Shown: positions 52,573 through 62,699 of the stretch, one piece after another
How the letters are laid out: each line of letters opens with the position of its first letter
Position numbering within the stretch: position 1 is the first letter of the stretch
Assembly (NCBI GenBank): GCA_030142905.1
Contig: JASJOG010000148.1
Coordinates: 796,001-860,000 of the forward strand
DNA from: Heliopora coerulea
Lineage: Eukaryota > Cnidaria > Anthozoa > Scleralcyonacea > Helioporidae
Direction: 5' to 3'
Length of the DNA stretch: 64,000 bases
Notes under the pieces: generated by a model
Told to the model about the DNA's origin: nothing
Databases searched by the model: none
The model's input: only the letters and a program-made list of their open reading frames with translations
Translations under genes and position numbers: made by a program

Positions 52573-52731
52573 TGTTGTGTTAGTTATCGTATTTATTAGT
52601 GACCGATCTAATCTCTAGAGTTTTACAGTCTCCTCAATTCTTACTCAAAAACTCCCGCCAACCTTCTCGGCCCCTGGTCGAGGCCACGAGTCTCTCACGT
52701 GACTATCCAGATCAGATCATTCAACACAACA
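52573..52731 (-). repeat. 5' LTR of Gypsy element
   Basis: 159 bp, TGTTGTGTT...AACACAACA, followed by the AATAT duplication. Confidence 0.95.
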
Positions 52732-53979
52732 AATATAATAAACACAGAAAATCCAAGAACAACAAGGGTTGACCTTTCGAGAGAAACACCTGTGAATATA
52801 TGAAGAAGAACGAGAAATGTAAAATCAATAATAACTTATGATAAAAAATTTAGTTTTAAAAAAATATTTAAAATTCGACTTGAAAAGAAAAATGGACCAA
52901 ATAATACTATATTGTTGGATAAAACTACGTTTGCAAGGGACCAAAAAGGAAATGTTTCAATTATTTTCAAAGGTGAAAAAATTGGTAATGTCAATTCAAA
53001 AAATGAACCAGAGTTATTTACCAGAAAAAAATAAGAAATATGTCGATGAATTTAATGATTATATGAAAAAACTCCAAGGGCAGTAATAGAAGAAAGAATC
53101 GGTGATTTTGATGACAGGGGAGTGAGTGATCGTCTGAAGGAACCCACGCAAGCGAACGCTTCTGAAGGTGAAAATCTAATGAGCAAAGTTGTTAATTCTA
53201 TCACTGATGATTCTATTTTAGAAATTCAAAATAAAATTGATAATATAATTGATGAAAATAACTTTAAAAAATGAATTGATAATGAACAGGATTCAAGACA
53301 AACATTATTCGAAAGAAATAAATCAAGAGAATTTAGAGGTCTAGTATATTTGAAAGGTATTGATTCCAATTTATCAGAAAATGAAAAAGAAATAAGTTAT
53401 ACATGATAAAATTGATGGATTTGATAGAGAGCATCAACATTGGAAAAATAAATCGAATTTAGAAACAGCTGAACCCCCAAAAAGTATATATAAAAGTTTT
53501 TCAGAAATTGAAAAACTTCAAGCAGATAAAATGAGACTTGAAAATAATGAAAGACCAATTAGCAAAGAAGGAATACAGATTTTAAATGAAAATGCAGAAG
53601 AAAGCGACCTTGGAAGATTAGAAAGATTTAAAAAATGGGCAAAAGAAAATTTATTAGGTTTATCAGCAGTTGATATTTCTGTAGCTGGTATAATCACAAC
53701 AGTAGTTATAAGGGCAAGAAATGCATTAAAACAGGGTGCAAAAGCAGTGGGAAATATAGGAAAAGCAATTGCTAATATAGGTAAAAATTTTGGTGCAATC
53801 ATTTCAGCAGTTTTAAATTTAATTTCACAGATGTTATCGCGGGGTGCAAAAGGTATTGCTTTTCTTGCTAAAAATCTATGGATATTAGTTATTGCAATTA
53901 CTTAGTTTTTATATGCACATGTGTATGAAGAATATAAGAATAGAAAAAATAAATAAAATTTTTTTATATATAATAAAAA

Positions 53980-55110
53980 ATGAATAGAGTAAGTGAATTA
54001 TATCCAGGATATAAAAGATCAAAAATGAGTGAAATTAAAGGAAACAGAACAAGGCATGTTGTAACTTTGAATCCGAATTCAGCAAATCCTGAAGATCTTT
54101 ACATAGATATTCCTAAATTAAACCCAAATTTGTGCCTTGTTCCTGATTCATTAAAATTGTTATTTAAGTTTAAAAATGCAAATACTAAATCTTGGTTTTT
54201 AAATAATTTATCAAAACTGTTAAGGAAAATATTAGTTGTTAAATTTGCTGGGGAAGTTGTTTATGACAATACAGGAGAATCTTTACTAAAAGTTTACAAA
54301 GATTTGTGGAAACCTGAGTTTGAAAGAAATGATATGGTTGAATATGGCATCACCTGAGAAAATCTTAGAAAATTAATTTCAAAGGATGACTCTGGAACAA
54401 CAAGTGGCGATGCAGAAAAAGCTTCTGATAAATTAATGTATATTTATGGAACAAAACAGTGTTTAAAATTAGAAAAAATACTTTCAGACCATGGACTATA
54501 TGCCCCTTATGGAATGATTAATAATTTTCAATACATTTTAACTTTTCCAAAAGCTAGTGAAATTATGGTAGCACAAAGTGGACGAAGTGTTGGTGGATAT
54601 ACATTGGAAAATTTACAATTGAAGTATGAAACAATTGAAAATCAAGATTTGGCAATTGATGTTTTATCAAATTACACCACAGGAAGACCATTATCATATA
54701 ATTATATAACTTTGATGAAAACAGTAGAATGGAATAAAGATGCAACTTTACATAATGAAACCATAGATATTCCACAGAAGAGTATGAAAGCAGTTGTGCT
54801 GTTATTTAGAAATAAAACTATCACAGATAGTGAACAATTTGTTCATCCAAATATAACAGATGTCAAAATTAGTGTTGAAGGAGTGCCAAATAGTACATAT
54901 TCACAGGGTATGCCAAAAAGAAGATTTTTTGAAGAGGCATTTAGAATATTTCATGGAGGATATGAAAATAGTGATGCAATCATGAGTATTGAAAAATTTT
55001 ATAGAGATTCATTTGCATTATGTATTGATTTGAGAACATTAGATGATAACTTTGTTTATGGAACTGGTAAAAAATTAGTAAACACAGTCTGGATTATTGC
55101 TAGAAATTAA
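53980..55110 (+). pseudogene. Double-jelly-roll major capsid protein (BC), one stop
   Basis: 376 codons with a single in-frame TGA at 54355-54357. MNRVSELYPGYKRSKMSEIK start. The capsid pattern is visible in PKLNPNLCLVPDSLKLLFKF, KKLLRKILVVKFAGEVVYDN-like strands, and the C-terminal FALCIDLRTLDDNFVYGTGK, the D-L-R-T...G-x-G signature near the end of Polinton/adintovirus capsids. It lies between the membrane-active protein and the ATPase, the usual place. The only capsid gene in the window. Confidence 0.8.
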
Positions 55111-55220
55111 AAAAACTGCTATTTCTGTAAATGTAATGTGTCATATATTTGTGATAAGTGATGGATTGTTAAACATTGTAAATAAAGATTTGTCATCAAT
55201 ACAATATTAAAAAATAAAAA

Positions 55221-55827
55221 ATGAATGACAGCAAAGCTGAAGGAAAAATAACATTTAATGTGATAATTGTTGGAATGACTGCTTGTGGAAAAACAAAATA
55301 TCTTTTAGATTTTATAGAAAATGAATATAAGAATTATTTTGATTATATTTTTTTAATTTGTCCGACATTTGAATGGAATAAAACTTATGAAAATTGGAAA
55401 TATGATAAAGATGAAGATTTTATTGCTATTCCTTGTGATCAAGATAATGTTGAAGATTGGTTAAAATTTATAGTTGGTTTTTCAAAAGGAATTAAAAGTT
55501 TAATCATATTGGATGATTGTGCAAGTGGAAAAAATGTTAAATTAATATTTTCTGCAAGACATTATAATCTTTCTGTTGTTGTTATCACGCAACAATTGAC
55601 ATCAATTGCAAAACCATTTAGAGAAAATATTTCAAAATTGGTTACATTTTATAACCTGAATAAAAAAGATATGGCAACAATAATTCAAGAATATTTAGAT
55701 GTAGGTGACTGCACAGTAGAAGGTAAAAAAAGAATTGGATAAAATTTTAGAAACATTAAAAATAAAAAAATATTCAAGATTAGAAATTAATTTAATTTTT
55801 CCATTTGGTTATAAAATAAACGAGTGA
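55221..55827 (+). pseudogene. A32-like FtsK/HerA packaging ATPase (BC)
   Basis: Walker A GMTACGKTKYL (intact here), Walker B SLIILDDC, VVVITQQLTSIAKPFREN. Compared with copy A it lacks about eight residues after SGKN, and a one-base gain in an A-run near 55730 shifts the frame before the last 30 codons. The end overlaps the next gene, as in A. Confidence 0.85.
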
Positions 55828-56344
55828 ACAAAGTGAAAAAGAAAATTTAGAAGTTCCACCAATTTCAACAACAGAAAGCACAAGTGCTAATGTCAACGCA
55901 AGTGCATGTGAAGAAAGACAAACTCAAGAAACACAAAGCAATGTAACTAAAAAAGAAGTATTTAAAAAATGTGAAGAACTGATAAGACTTTCTGAAGATG
56001 GGGAAATTAGCCAATCGGTGCAAAATTTGAAAAAAGCAATTGATAAAGTTATATTAAAAATTCATGCGGAATATGAGGTAAAACAATCGAAAAAAGCAAA
56101 TGCATTTTTAACAGATTTGCTCATTAGTAAATTTGCTGAATTGTTGGGTGGTCTTGATGCAATTGAAAGCAGTGAAGAATTGGGAAATGATAAATTATTA
56201 AAAAGAGATGTAAAATCTGTAGTTGAAAAAGTAAGTCCATATTTACCATATCTTAGAATATTATCTGGCGGAGTTACAGTTGGAAAACATGTTATTAAAA
56301 AACAATCAAAAACCGACAATGACAAAGACGATGAATCTGAATAA
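55820..56344 (+). pseudogene. Alpha-helical protein downstream of ATPase (BC), start lost
   Basis: Open for 174 codons from an ACG where copy A has ATG (SEQSEKENLEVPPIS). Shares KSVVEKVSPYLPYLRI and GGVTVGKHVIKKQSK with 19611-20096. An extra 15-20-residue Ala/Thr/Glu-rich stretch lies near the N-terminus. Confidence 0.6.
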
Positions 56345-56386
56345 TTTTATAATATGATGTACTATAAAATTTTATAAAATAATTTA

Positions 56387-56800
56387 TCACTCAAGGGTTG
56401 ATTTTACAAACTCGTTTACTTCTTTAATTTCTTTATCATCTTTAATTTCATCTATCACTTCTTTATCATCTTTATCATCTTCATCGTTTGTGCCCAAAGA
56501 TTTGTTTAAAGTTTCAGGCACTTGATTAACAAGATTTGATTCTTCTTCTTTTGTTTCTGTTGAATACTTTTTATAACATTTCTACCAACTAATTTTAAAT
56601 TTTCATCCATATTATCAAAAATAAATTGTTTTGCTGAAGCAGTCCCACATTGAATATTAACCTTGATATCATATGCTTGTCCTGCTTCAACTGAAAATCC
56701 AAATTTGAATGATTTTTTCTTAAATATTTTATGATTTTTTTCAATAATTTTTTTAGACGGCTTGCCGTTGCTTTTTTCCGGTTTTAAAGTTGTTTCCCAT
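56387..56800 (-). pseudogene. Convergent terminal gene with N-myristoylation-type start (BC)
   Basis: MGNNFKTGKK start, frameshift, then FKFGFSVEAGQAYDIKVNIQ and NLKLVGRNV, a second shift near 56575, and a very acidic Asp/Lys/Glu-rich tail (NDEDDKDDKEVIDEIKDD). Counterpart of 19172-19431. Converges on the gene ending at 56344. Confidence 0.45.
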
Positions 56801-56959
56801 TTTTTATTTATATTTTTATTTAAATTTTCTCAAATTATGTTTAAGGAATAAATTAAATTTTAAATATTTTCTTTTCTTTGTTTTATAATTACAAATATCA
56901 CATTTATATCTTCTAGAAGGTAAACAATTCATTTTTTTATTTAATGACAAGATTATAAT

Positions 56960-57510
56960 TATTGCTTAAAATTGTGTAAAAATATAGGAATTCCCCACCT
57001 GTCGCAAGCGTAATGATGAGGGATTTCCCCCACATTCCAGATATCCCTAGCAACCGGACAAACTGAAAATAGTTTTTATGTTGACATTGAGCTGTTCAAG
57101 TTGTTATGGAGATTTGGAATGTTTGGAATTTGAAAAATGTTCTGGGGTGATTCCCCTGAGACACTTGGAAAAATTTTACCAAAATTTGAAAATGTGTTGA
57201 AATTCTTGGTAACATCAAATTCCTGGAAGTGAACGAAACACATCATCAGCAGGAAAAAGGGGTTTCCCCTGCGACACTTGGAAACAGCTTTGCTGCTAAA
57301 GTTTTGACCCATCTTGAAAATGTGTTGAAATGGTGTCGGAATCCCGTGACCGGAAGTGAAGTCATAAAAAATGTTTGAATATTTAATGAGGTGACATCAT
57401 CAGGATAAAAAGTGTATTCCCCTGGAACACTTGGTAAAATTTTGCTAAAATTTCAAAAATTCTAAAATGTGCTGAAATGGTGTGCTGGAATCCCCTGTTT
57501 ATAGACTACT
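56960..57510 (-). repeat. Right terminal inverted repeat of copy BC
   Basis: The inner edge has TTAAAATTGTGTAAAAATATAGG, as in copy A. It includes GATATCCCTAGCAACCGG and TTGACATTGAGCTG. The outer end on the minus strand is AGTAGTCTATAAACAGGGG. Confidence 0.8.
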
Positions 57511-57836
57511 AACTTCATAGCAGTCCCCAAAACCAAGTCCAATTTGCCAGCTGAACTGGGCATGGTTGGCAGTAAGTCCAGACCATGCTTTTGTTAGCTT
57601 TGTCATATCCCAGCCATTTAAAATTACTTAGCCATGATCCTACCCAGGAATTTTCCATGTTTGGCAGGCCCCAGATCCTGACTTACTCTGGTTAAACTTG
57701 AAGAAACACAAGCTTCCTCCACTGCATCATCTTCACTTGCCTTCCCAAAGTATGACAGTATTGTTTTGTGTTTTTCAATGGTCATATGTGCAGTACATAA
57801 CAAATTCAATACTGAAATTGACAATATAGACTCCAA
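57511..57836 (-). pseudogene. hAT-like protein, zinc-finger N-terminal fragment
   Basis: KHKTILSYFGKASEDDAVEE, HGKFLGRIMAK, then in another frame SNFKWLGYDKANKSMVWTYC, a TTF/BED-type zinc-finger start as in ZNF862/KIAA1586-like hAT proteins. The coding sequence runs exactly to the Polinton terminus at 57510, so the Polinton probably inserted into it. 57840-58400 holds nothing recognisable. Confidence 0.5.
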
Positions 57837-58429
57837 TTACAAACGCTGAGTAAATTCCAGCTGTCGGAAAAAATATTGAAGTTATGTTCAAGTAGAAGCA
57901 GTGGTTCCACTCTGAAATTTTTTTTTTCCTTCTTTATCCATCAAAATTTCATTTTTTTCATCAGATTTACTTACAAATTTTCCTAAAAGAAATATCAGAA
58001 TTCCCTGGTACCTAACATCTAAATCTTAGTCTAAAAACAAAATACATCAATTTGTAAGGTAGATATTAAATAACAGTCTATTTTGATTGCTAAGTCTTGC
58101 TTGCAGTGTGTGGACAAGACATTCAGGATCCAAAATTGACTGTAAAAGAAATTATTGATTAGCTGATAAAAAGACAGAAAGTCAGCAGAATATGTCAATA
58201 TGAACTGGAGAACAAGCAATTTATACACAAGAAGAAGAATGAATTGACTTCATGACTTGTTCAGTTTTTGTTTAAGAATTAGTAGTTGTACTTTATACCT
58301 GTTGCACCATAAAACTTTCAAATGTCATAAGAATGACAACATTAAACACAACAATTACCAGTATATAAATATTTGGTTTTTGTTTGTCTCTTTTCACAGT
58401 CTTTTCAGTGTTCTTAATCGAATTGTTCT

Positions 58430-60488
58430 TTAAGAAACTTCTTTTTTCAAATCCTTTGCTTCTCCATTGGTGGCACTTGCTTTTATTTTAGACATGAGGT
58501 CCAAAATATGTCTCCCTGGATTTAGGCTGGCTGGGTTATGATTTCCGTTTTTTATCGCTAGCTTGTATTGCAAAAGAGATACAAATGAAGACGATTTCAA
58601 ACATGTGCGATTGTCTGTCTTGATTCTTTCAACTGCTGCGTTGGAAAAAGGAAATGAGGCAAGAACTTCGACAAATTTGGTCAGATTGGGATATTTTGCT
58701 TCTCCTGACGAAACTTTAGCATTCCTGACATGAGACCAATGTTTTTCCCATTCAAGATCAGGGCTTAGGTTACCATCAAACATGTGTTCCCTTCACTCAG
58801 TGTTGAGCTTCTTGGCATCTAAGACTGCATGTAGGTAAGGCAGTGTTTTGACAACTTCTGCTAGTGACGGTGGGATGCGTGGAGCAGCTTTCTCGTGGGA
58901 GATGCACTGGACAACATCATATATCTCTGAATTTAGATCAAATCTGTTTAATTTGCTTAATACTCTCAATGAGAAAGTTTCGGCAGTTGATCAGAAAATT
59001 TTGTACGTCAACATCGTTTTCCACAGTTTCTTTAATTTTGTGCAGGGTTGCTGTAGCTGCAATACCAACATTTTTCACATAACGGTTGCCGGAATTTGAC
59101 ATTTGCAGGATCAATTTCTTTCAGGGTGGTAGCTTTCACGTAGGGAATTTTCATAAACTCACTTGAAATTGATCTGATGAGGCCTTCTGCTTCATCTTTG
59201 AGGACAAGTAGAAGAGGACTCTCCCCTTGAAATAGATGATTGAAATCGTTGAAGCGTTGGAGTTAGTGACTCAGAAATTCCAGGTATGCCAAACTGAATT
59301 TATTGTGAAGTGATTTCATGATGCAGTCATTTGCATGAGTCAGATCCTCATTTGCTGGCAAAACGAAATAATGCTGCAAGGCAGTGTATTGCTCTAAAAT
59401 GCGATTGACGCATGCCTCTAATGAAAGCCACCATGTTTGTCCAGGCGATAACAACCGATGAGGCTCTACATCGAAGAATTCTTGAAACTGTTTGTAAAGA
59501 TCTTGCTTTTTGGAAGAGCGATGGAAATGGGCAAAAATATCATGACACAAATCTTCAAAACCTTTTGGCAATTTCAAAGGAGCACACGACGATACAAGGT
59601 GAATCAGGTAGCATGAGCACTTCACAGTGACAACATTTGGGTACTCTGCCTTTAAAAGCTGGGAGACAGAATTGTGTTCACCAAACATGATGTTGGTGGT
59701 GTCAAGAATAACCAATGATATTTTCCATATGAATGCACGGTTTGTTAAATGATTGCTTCACGGCTGAATAAATACCCTTGGCAGACCCATTGTCGACCTC
59801 GATCATATCAAGCAAATATTGCTTACAATGGAGACTTCCAATATCAAAATGTGTTGTTGAAATCACCAGTTGCTTGGCGGTGCTCTTGTTGGTTGTCTCG
59901 TCAATGATAAAGCTAAATTTACAAGAATGCAAAGTTGTCACTGCTTTGTTCAAATAGTCAAAACCAATAACCTGTCAAACAATGTTCGTTGCCCTTTGCT
60001 TACCAACCTTAACATTTCTCAATACGTTGTCACAAGGAAACAGTGATTGAAGAAGAGATACAAAGGCATCCAAGATGGAAAGTGGCAGATTGTGTTCAGC
60101 AATGAATGAGCTCAACTTTATCTCCATAGTAGAGGTTTTGTCTTGTGTGGTGGCTTTACTAAACATCCCTGAAATTGTGGGAATTTGCTCGACTGCTCTG
60201 CTATTTTTTTTGATGTTTATTACCACCCATGTGTCTCTTCAAGCCTGTTTTTGAGCAAGTCACCATCTTGTCGCATATTGTGCAAGATGCAGTAACTTGG
60301 TTGTTTGCTCCAACCTTAGTTAACCAATTCTTAAATTCACAGTTAGTAAGCCAACTATCAACAAAGGCTTGATCTTTCTTTTTTTTGCTTTTTTGGAGGT
60401 TCATCTTGGCCAGAGGCAGTACTCGATGTAGGTAATTCATTCCCTTCATTACTCTCACTTTCCAATAAAGACGACATTTTTTTTTCAT
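58430..60488 (-). pseudogene. hAT-family transposase, degenerate
   Basis: The N-terminal BED-like finger (CTICDKMVTCSKTGLKRHMG) is followed by FSFIIDETTNKSTAKQLVIS (first catalytic Asp region), CSCYLIHLVSSCAPLKLPKG and the C-terminal dimerisation region (YPNLTKFVEVLASFPFSNAA, then IKTDNRTCLKSSSFVSLLQY). Stops or frameshifts lie near 60200, 59970, 59702, 59262 and 58800. Could be a dead transposon or a broken domesticated gene; no terminal repeats found. Confidence 0.75.
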
Positions 60489-61484
60489 GGGAAACTTTTA
60501 AACTCTGCGCAACATATATTGTAATGTCTGTACGTTTACATTTTATATGCGAAATATTATACCAAGATGGCTAAACATAATGCAACTGCAAGATAAGTGA
60601 AATGTGTCAATGTCTGAATACCAAAACATTGCAACGTAACCAAAATCTTACTATTCCTGAATTCCTACATAACTTCAACACACGTGAGTACAGAAAAAAG
60701 TACTTAGGGTACAAAATACGGTAAAAATTTTAATTTTTGGCGATATAAGTGCCTTTTTTAACGAATTGTAAGAAAAATATAATTTCCTTCCACATGGAAA
60801 CATTGAGTAGAAGTGTGATAAGACCCTCAGTTTCAAAGTGGGTGTGTGGGAACCAGCTTTTTAACCAATCAGATTGGAAGCTCATGGAAAAGCATTGTAG
60901 AAGATGATGGGTGTGTTTCAAATGCTTTATCAATATTATTCATTGCAATAATGTTGCCAAGGAGTTTTACAAAATACCTATTTTTTTTTTAGATGTGTTT
61001 TAGTGTGTGGAGGACATGTGAAGCAGTAGCAATGTTTGATTTTATGATGCACAGACTATATCCTCAATTAACAGATGAACAACGTAAAATGGTTGTTAGA
61101 AAATTACAAAATGGTCATGGATTATATCAAAGAAGAAATCAATGAGGATAGCGTAAGTGAAAACAAAAAGGATGTCTTTCGACTGGAGCAAAATTGGGTC
61201 TTGCTGCTGTGTTACCGACAGCATTGAGTATTTGTTTACCCATTGCAGCTTTTGCAGGACCTTTGATATATAGGAGGTATAAAAATGTTCAAGGAAAGGT
61301 ACTGTCGAGTGTTTCTCAAAGATTATCATAAAGAATTAATAGAAATGAGAAAACAGTGAGGAATTTAAAGTTTTAATGGATATAGTGTTTCACAAAAAAA
61401 TATGTTAAGGACTGGTACTGAATATGTATTATGTTTGGGTTTATAGAAGATTTGATTTAGAAGTTATTTTATTGCTGTGCTGCT
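60489..61484. other. No clear gene; two short protein-like fragments
   Basis: The plus strand shows MFDFMMHRLYPQLTDEQRKM (about 61039) and, after stops, a Gly/Ala-rich hydrophobic piece (LGLAAVLPTALSICLPIAAF, about 61197). They resemble remnants of a small virion-type protein but I cannot assign them. Confidence 0.25.
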
Positions 61485-61646
61485 ATGAAGGCTTACAGAA
61501 AGGATAATTGCATCGATCTTTGTTTTATGAGATGTGATTGTAGAGATGATTATAGAAATTTGGATAAAAAATGTCATCATGGGAATTCTCTGCAGAACAC
61601 TTTACACTGTCTTCTTTGCAAAAAAATGTATAAAGGATACAGTTAA
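61485..61646 (+). CDS. 53-aa Cys-rich ORF, unrecognised
   Basis: MKAYRKDNCIDLCFMRCDCR, then CHH and LHCLLCKKMYKGY: seven cysteines with C-x3-C-x3-C-x-C and C-x2-C spacing suggest zinc binding. No family recognised. 61647-62059 shows nothing else. Confidence 0.25.
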   Translation: MKAYRKDNCIDLCFMRCDCRDDYRNLDKKCHHGNSLQNTLHCLLCKKMYKGYS

Positions 61647-62059
61647 GATCTTAATCATAATATTGTTTTTAAGTTTGTAGTTATTGCATGTGTAATTGTG
61701 TAGAGGAGTTTAAGGCCTTAGGATCAAATGTCAACATTATTTGAAGTACTACATTGTGAAAGAGTAAACAACATTTGTTTGAACATGTGTAATGATATAT
61801 AACACAAGATGAGTGGGTGAGTGTTTCAGCATGAAATATAATAATGTCAGCAGTTGATGCACTAATTTAGTTATCGTGGTGTGAAATATATTTGTGCTAG
61901 CAGTTGACATGTATATATATGTTTAAGAATTTCCATCATGAGATACAAGGTATGAGACTACGATATCATGTTATTGCCATTGATTATATTGATGGGTCTT
62001 GCACCAAATATAAATTTTGCATGAAGCTTAATTCTTGAGATTGTTCATGTTAACAATGT

Positions 62060-62263
62060 ATGCTAGAATGGATACATGGAGCTGTTTATTTCATGCATTG
62101 GAGTGAACTTTCAGATTTTAAAAAGATGTTTGCAAACCAAGATAAGTATGTTTGTAGGTTATTTACAGGTAGGTGTGGAATTGAACCACAATTTATTACT
62201 TTTTATGAAGATATACTGACAGATGAGCTCGGTAATATTTCCAAAAAGATTTGGTACAGTTGA
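62060..62263 (+). CDS. 67-aa ORF, unrecognised
   Basis: Protein-like composition (WSELSDFKKMFANQDKYVCR, EPQFITFYEDILTDELGN). It may be an exon or a remnant. 62264-62580 has no gene. Confidence 0.25.
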   Translation: MLEWIHGAVYFMHWSELSDFKKMFANQDKYVCRLFTGRCGIEPQFITFYEDILTDELGNISKKIWYS

Positions 62264-62580
62264 ATCATGATTTTATGAAACTGTAGTGAACCTAATGTCC
62301 TTTTTAAAATGTGTCAGGTTTTGTATAGATTGGTCAACGTGGTGAAGAGAGAATTTATTGAACTGTGACGGAATTAGTCTCATTTTTATAATCATTTAGT
62401 TGCATCTCAGCTTGATTAATTAATTTTAATACCATATGAACAGTACCTAACCTGTTACACATTTGTTTTCCCCTCACCCACCATGCAATGCACAATGCAA
62501 GGTTACCAATCTTGGTACGTGTGGAGTCCTGTTACATGTGTGGTGGCTAGGGAGAAAAATTTTTGCTTTGTGTATCTGTT

Positions 62581-62605
62581 TATATATATATATATATATA
62601 TATAT
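62581..62605. repeat. (TA)n microsatellite
   Basis: 25 bp of pure TA. Confidence 0.9.
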
Positions 62606-62699
62606 GAGATTTTATTAAAAATCGTATGAAGAGAGTGCTCGATACCAGAGTAGAGCGAATTACAATAGCAAGGCAAGGTAAACTTGGGTTACTTCATAA

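Larger units (their letters stand above)
48246..52731 (-). mobile_element. Gypsy (Metaviridae) LTR retrotransposon, recent
   Basis: 4,486 bp, 159-bp LTRs differing at one position (CTCCCTCC versus CTCCCGCC), and a perfect 5-bp target duplication AATAT (48241-48245, 52732-52736). Complete gag-pol apart from one stop. The near-identity of the LTRs marks a recent insertion. Confidence 0.95.
48109..53956 (+). pseudogene. Virion core protein with Gly-rich hydrophobic tail (BC), split by Gypsy
   Basis: MSEGFDDIEMRNRN start and an acidic stretch run into the Gypsy LTR at 48246 and resume at 52732. Further parts: RTRNVKSIIT, FDREHQHWKNKSNLETAEPP, and a C-terminal region (53640-53905) of Gly/Ala/Ile-rich helices (GAKAVGNIGKAIANIGKNFG, GIAFLAKNLWILVIAIT) reminiscent of membrane-lytic or core peptides of adenovirus-like virions. 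Stops/frameshifts near 52800, 53070, 53272 and 53400. Confidence 0.65.
15308..57510 (+). mobile_element. Older Polinton/Maverick (copy BC), split by copy A, BEL and Gypsy
   Basis: Consists of 15308-17502 plus 35801-57510. The right terminus at 57510 reads AGTAGTCTATAAACAGGGG on the minus strand, matching the left terminus of copy A. The left end is lost: polymerase B stops abruptly at 15308. Without later insertions about 13.7 kb remain. Outward-facing arms meet at about 46930, with integrase to the right and the large virion protein to the left. Confidence 0.8.

Noticed and set aside
54355..54357. TGA codons recoded as Trp (seen in the capsid gene, nuclease, fibre and polymerase)
   Set aside because: Where copies can be compared, TGA replaces Ser (27266, 29497) or Leu (53272, 6908) codons, and TAA stops occur as well (25956, 47834). 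Random decay explains them better than a changed genetic code.
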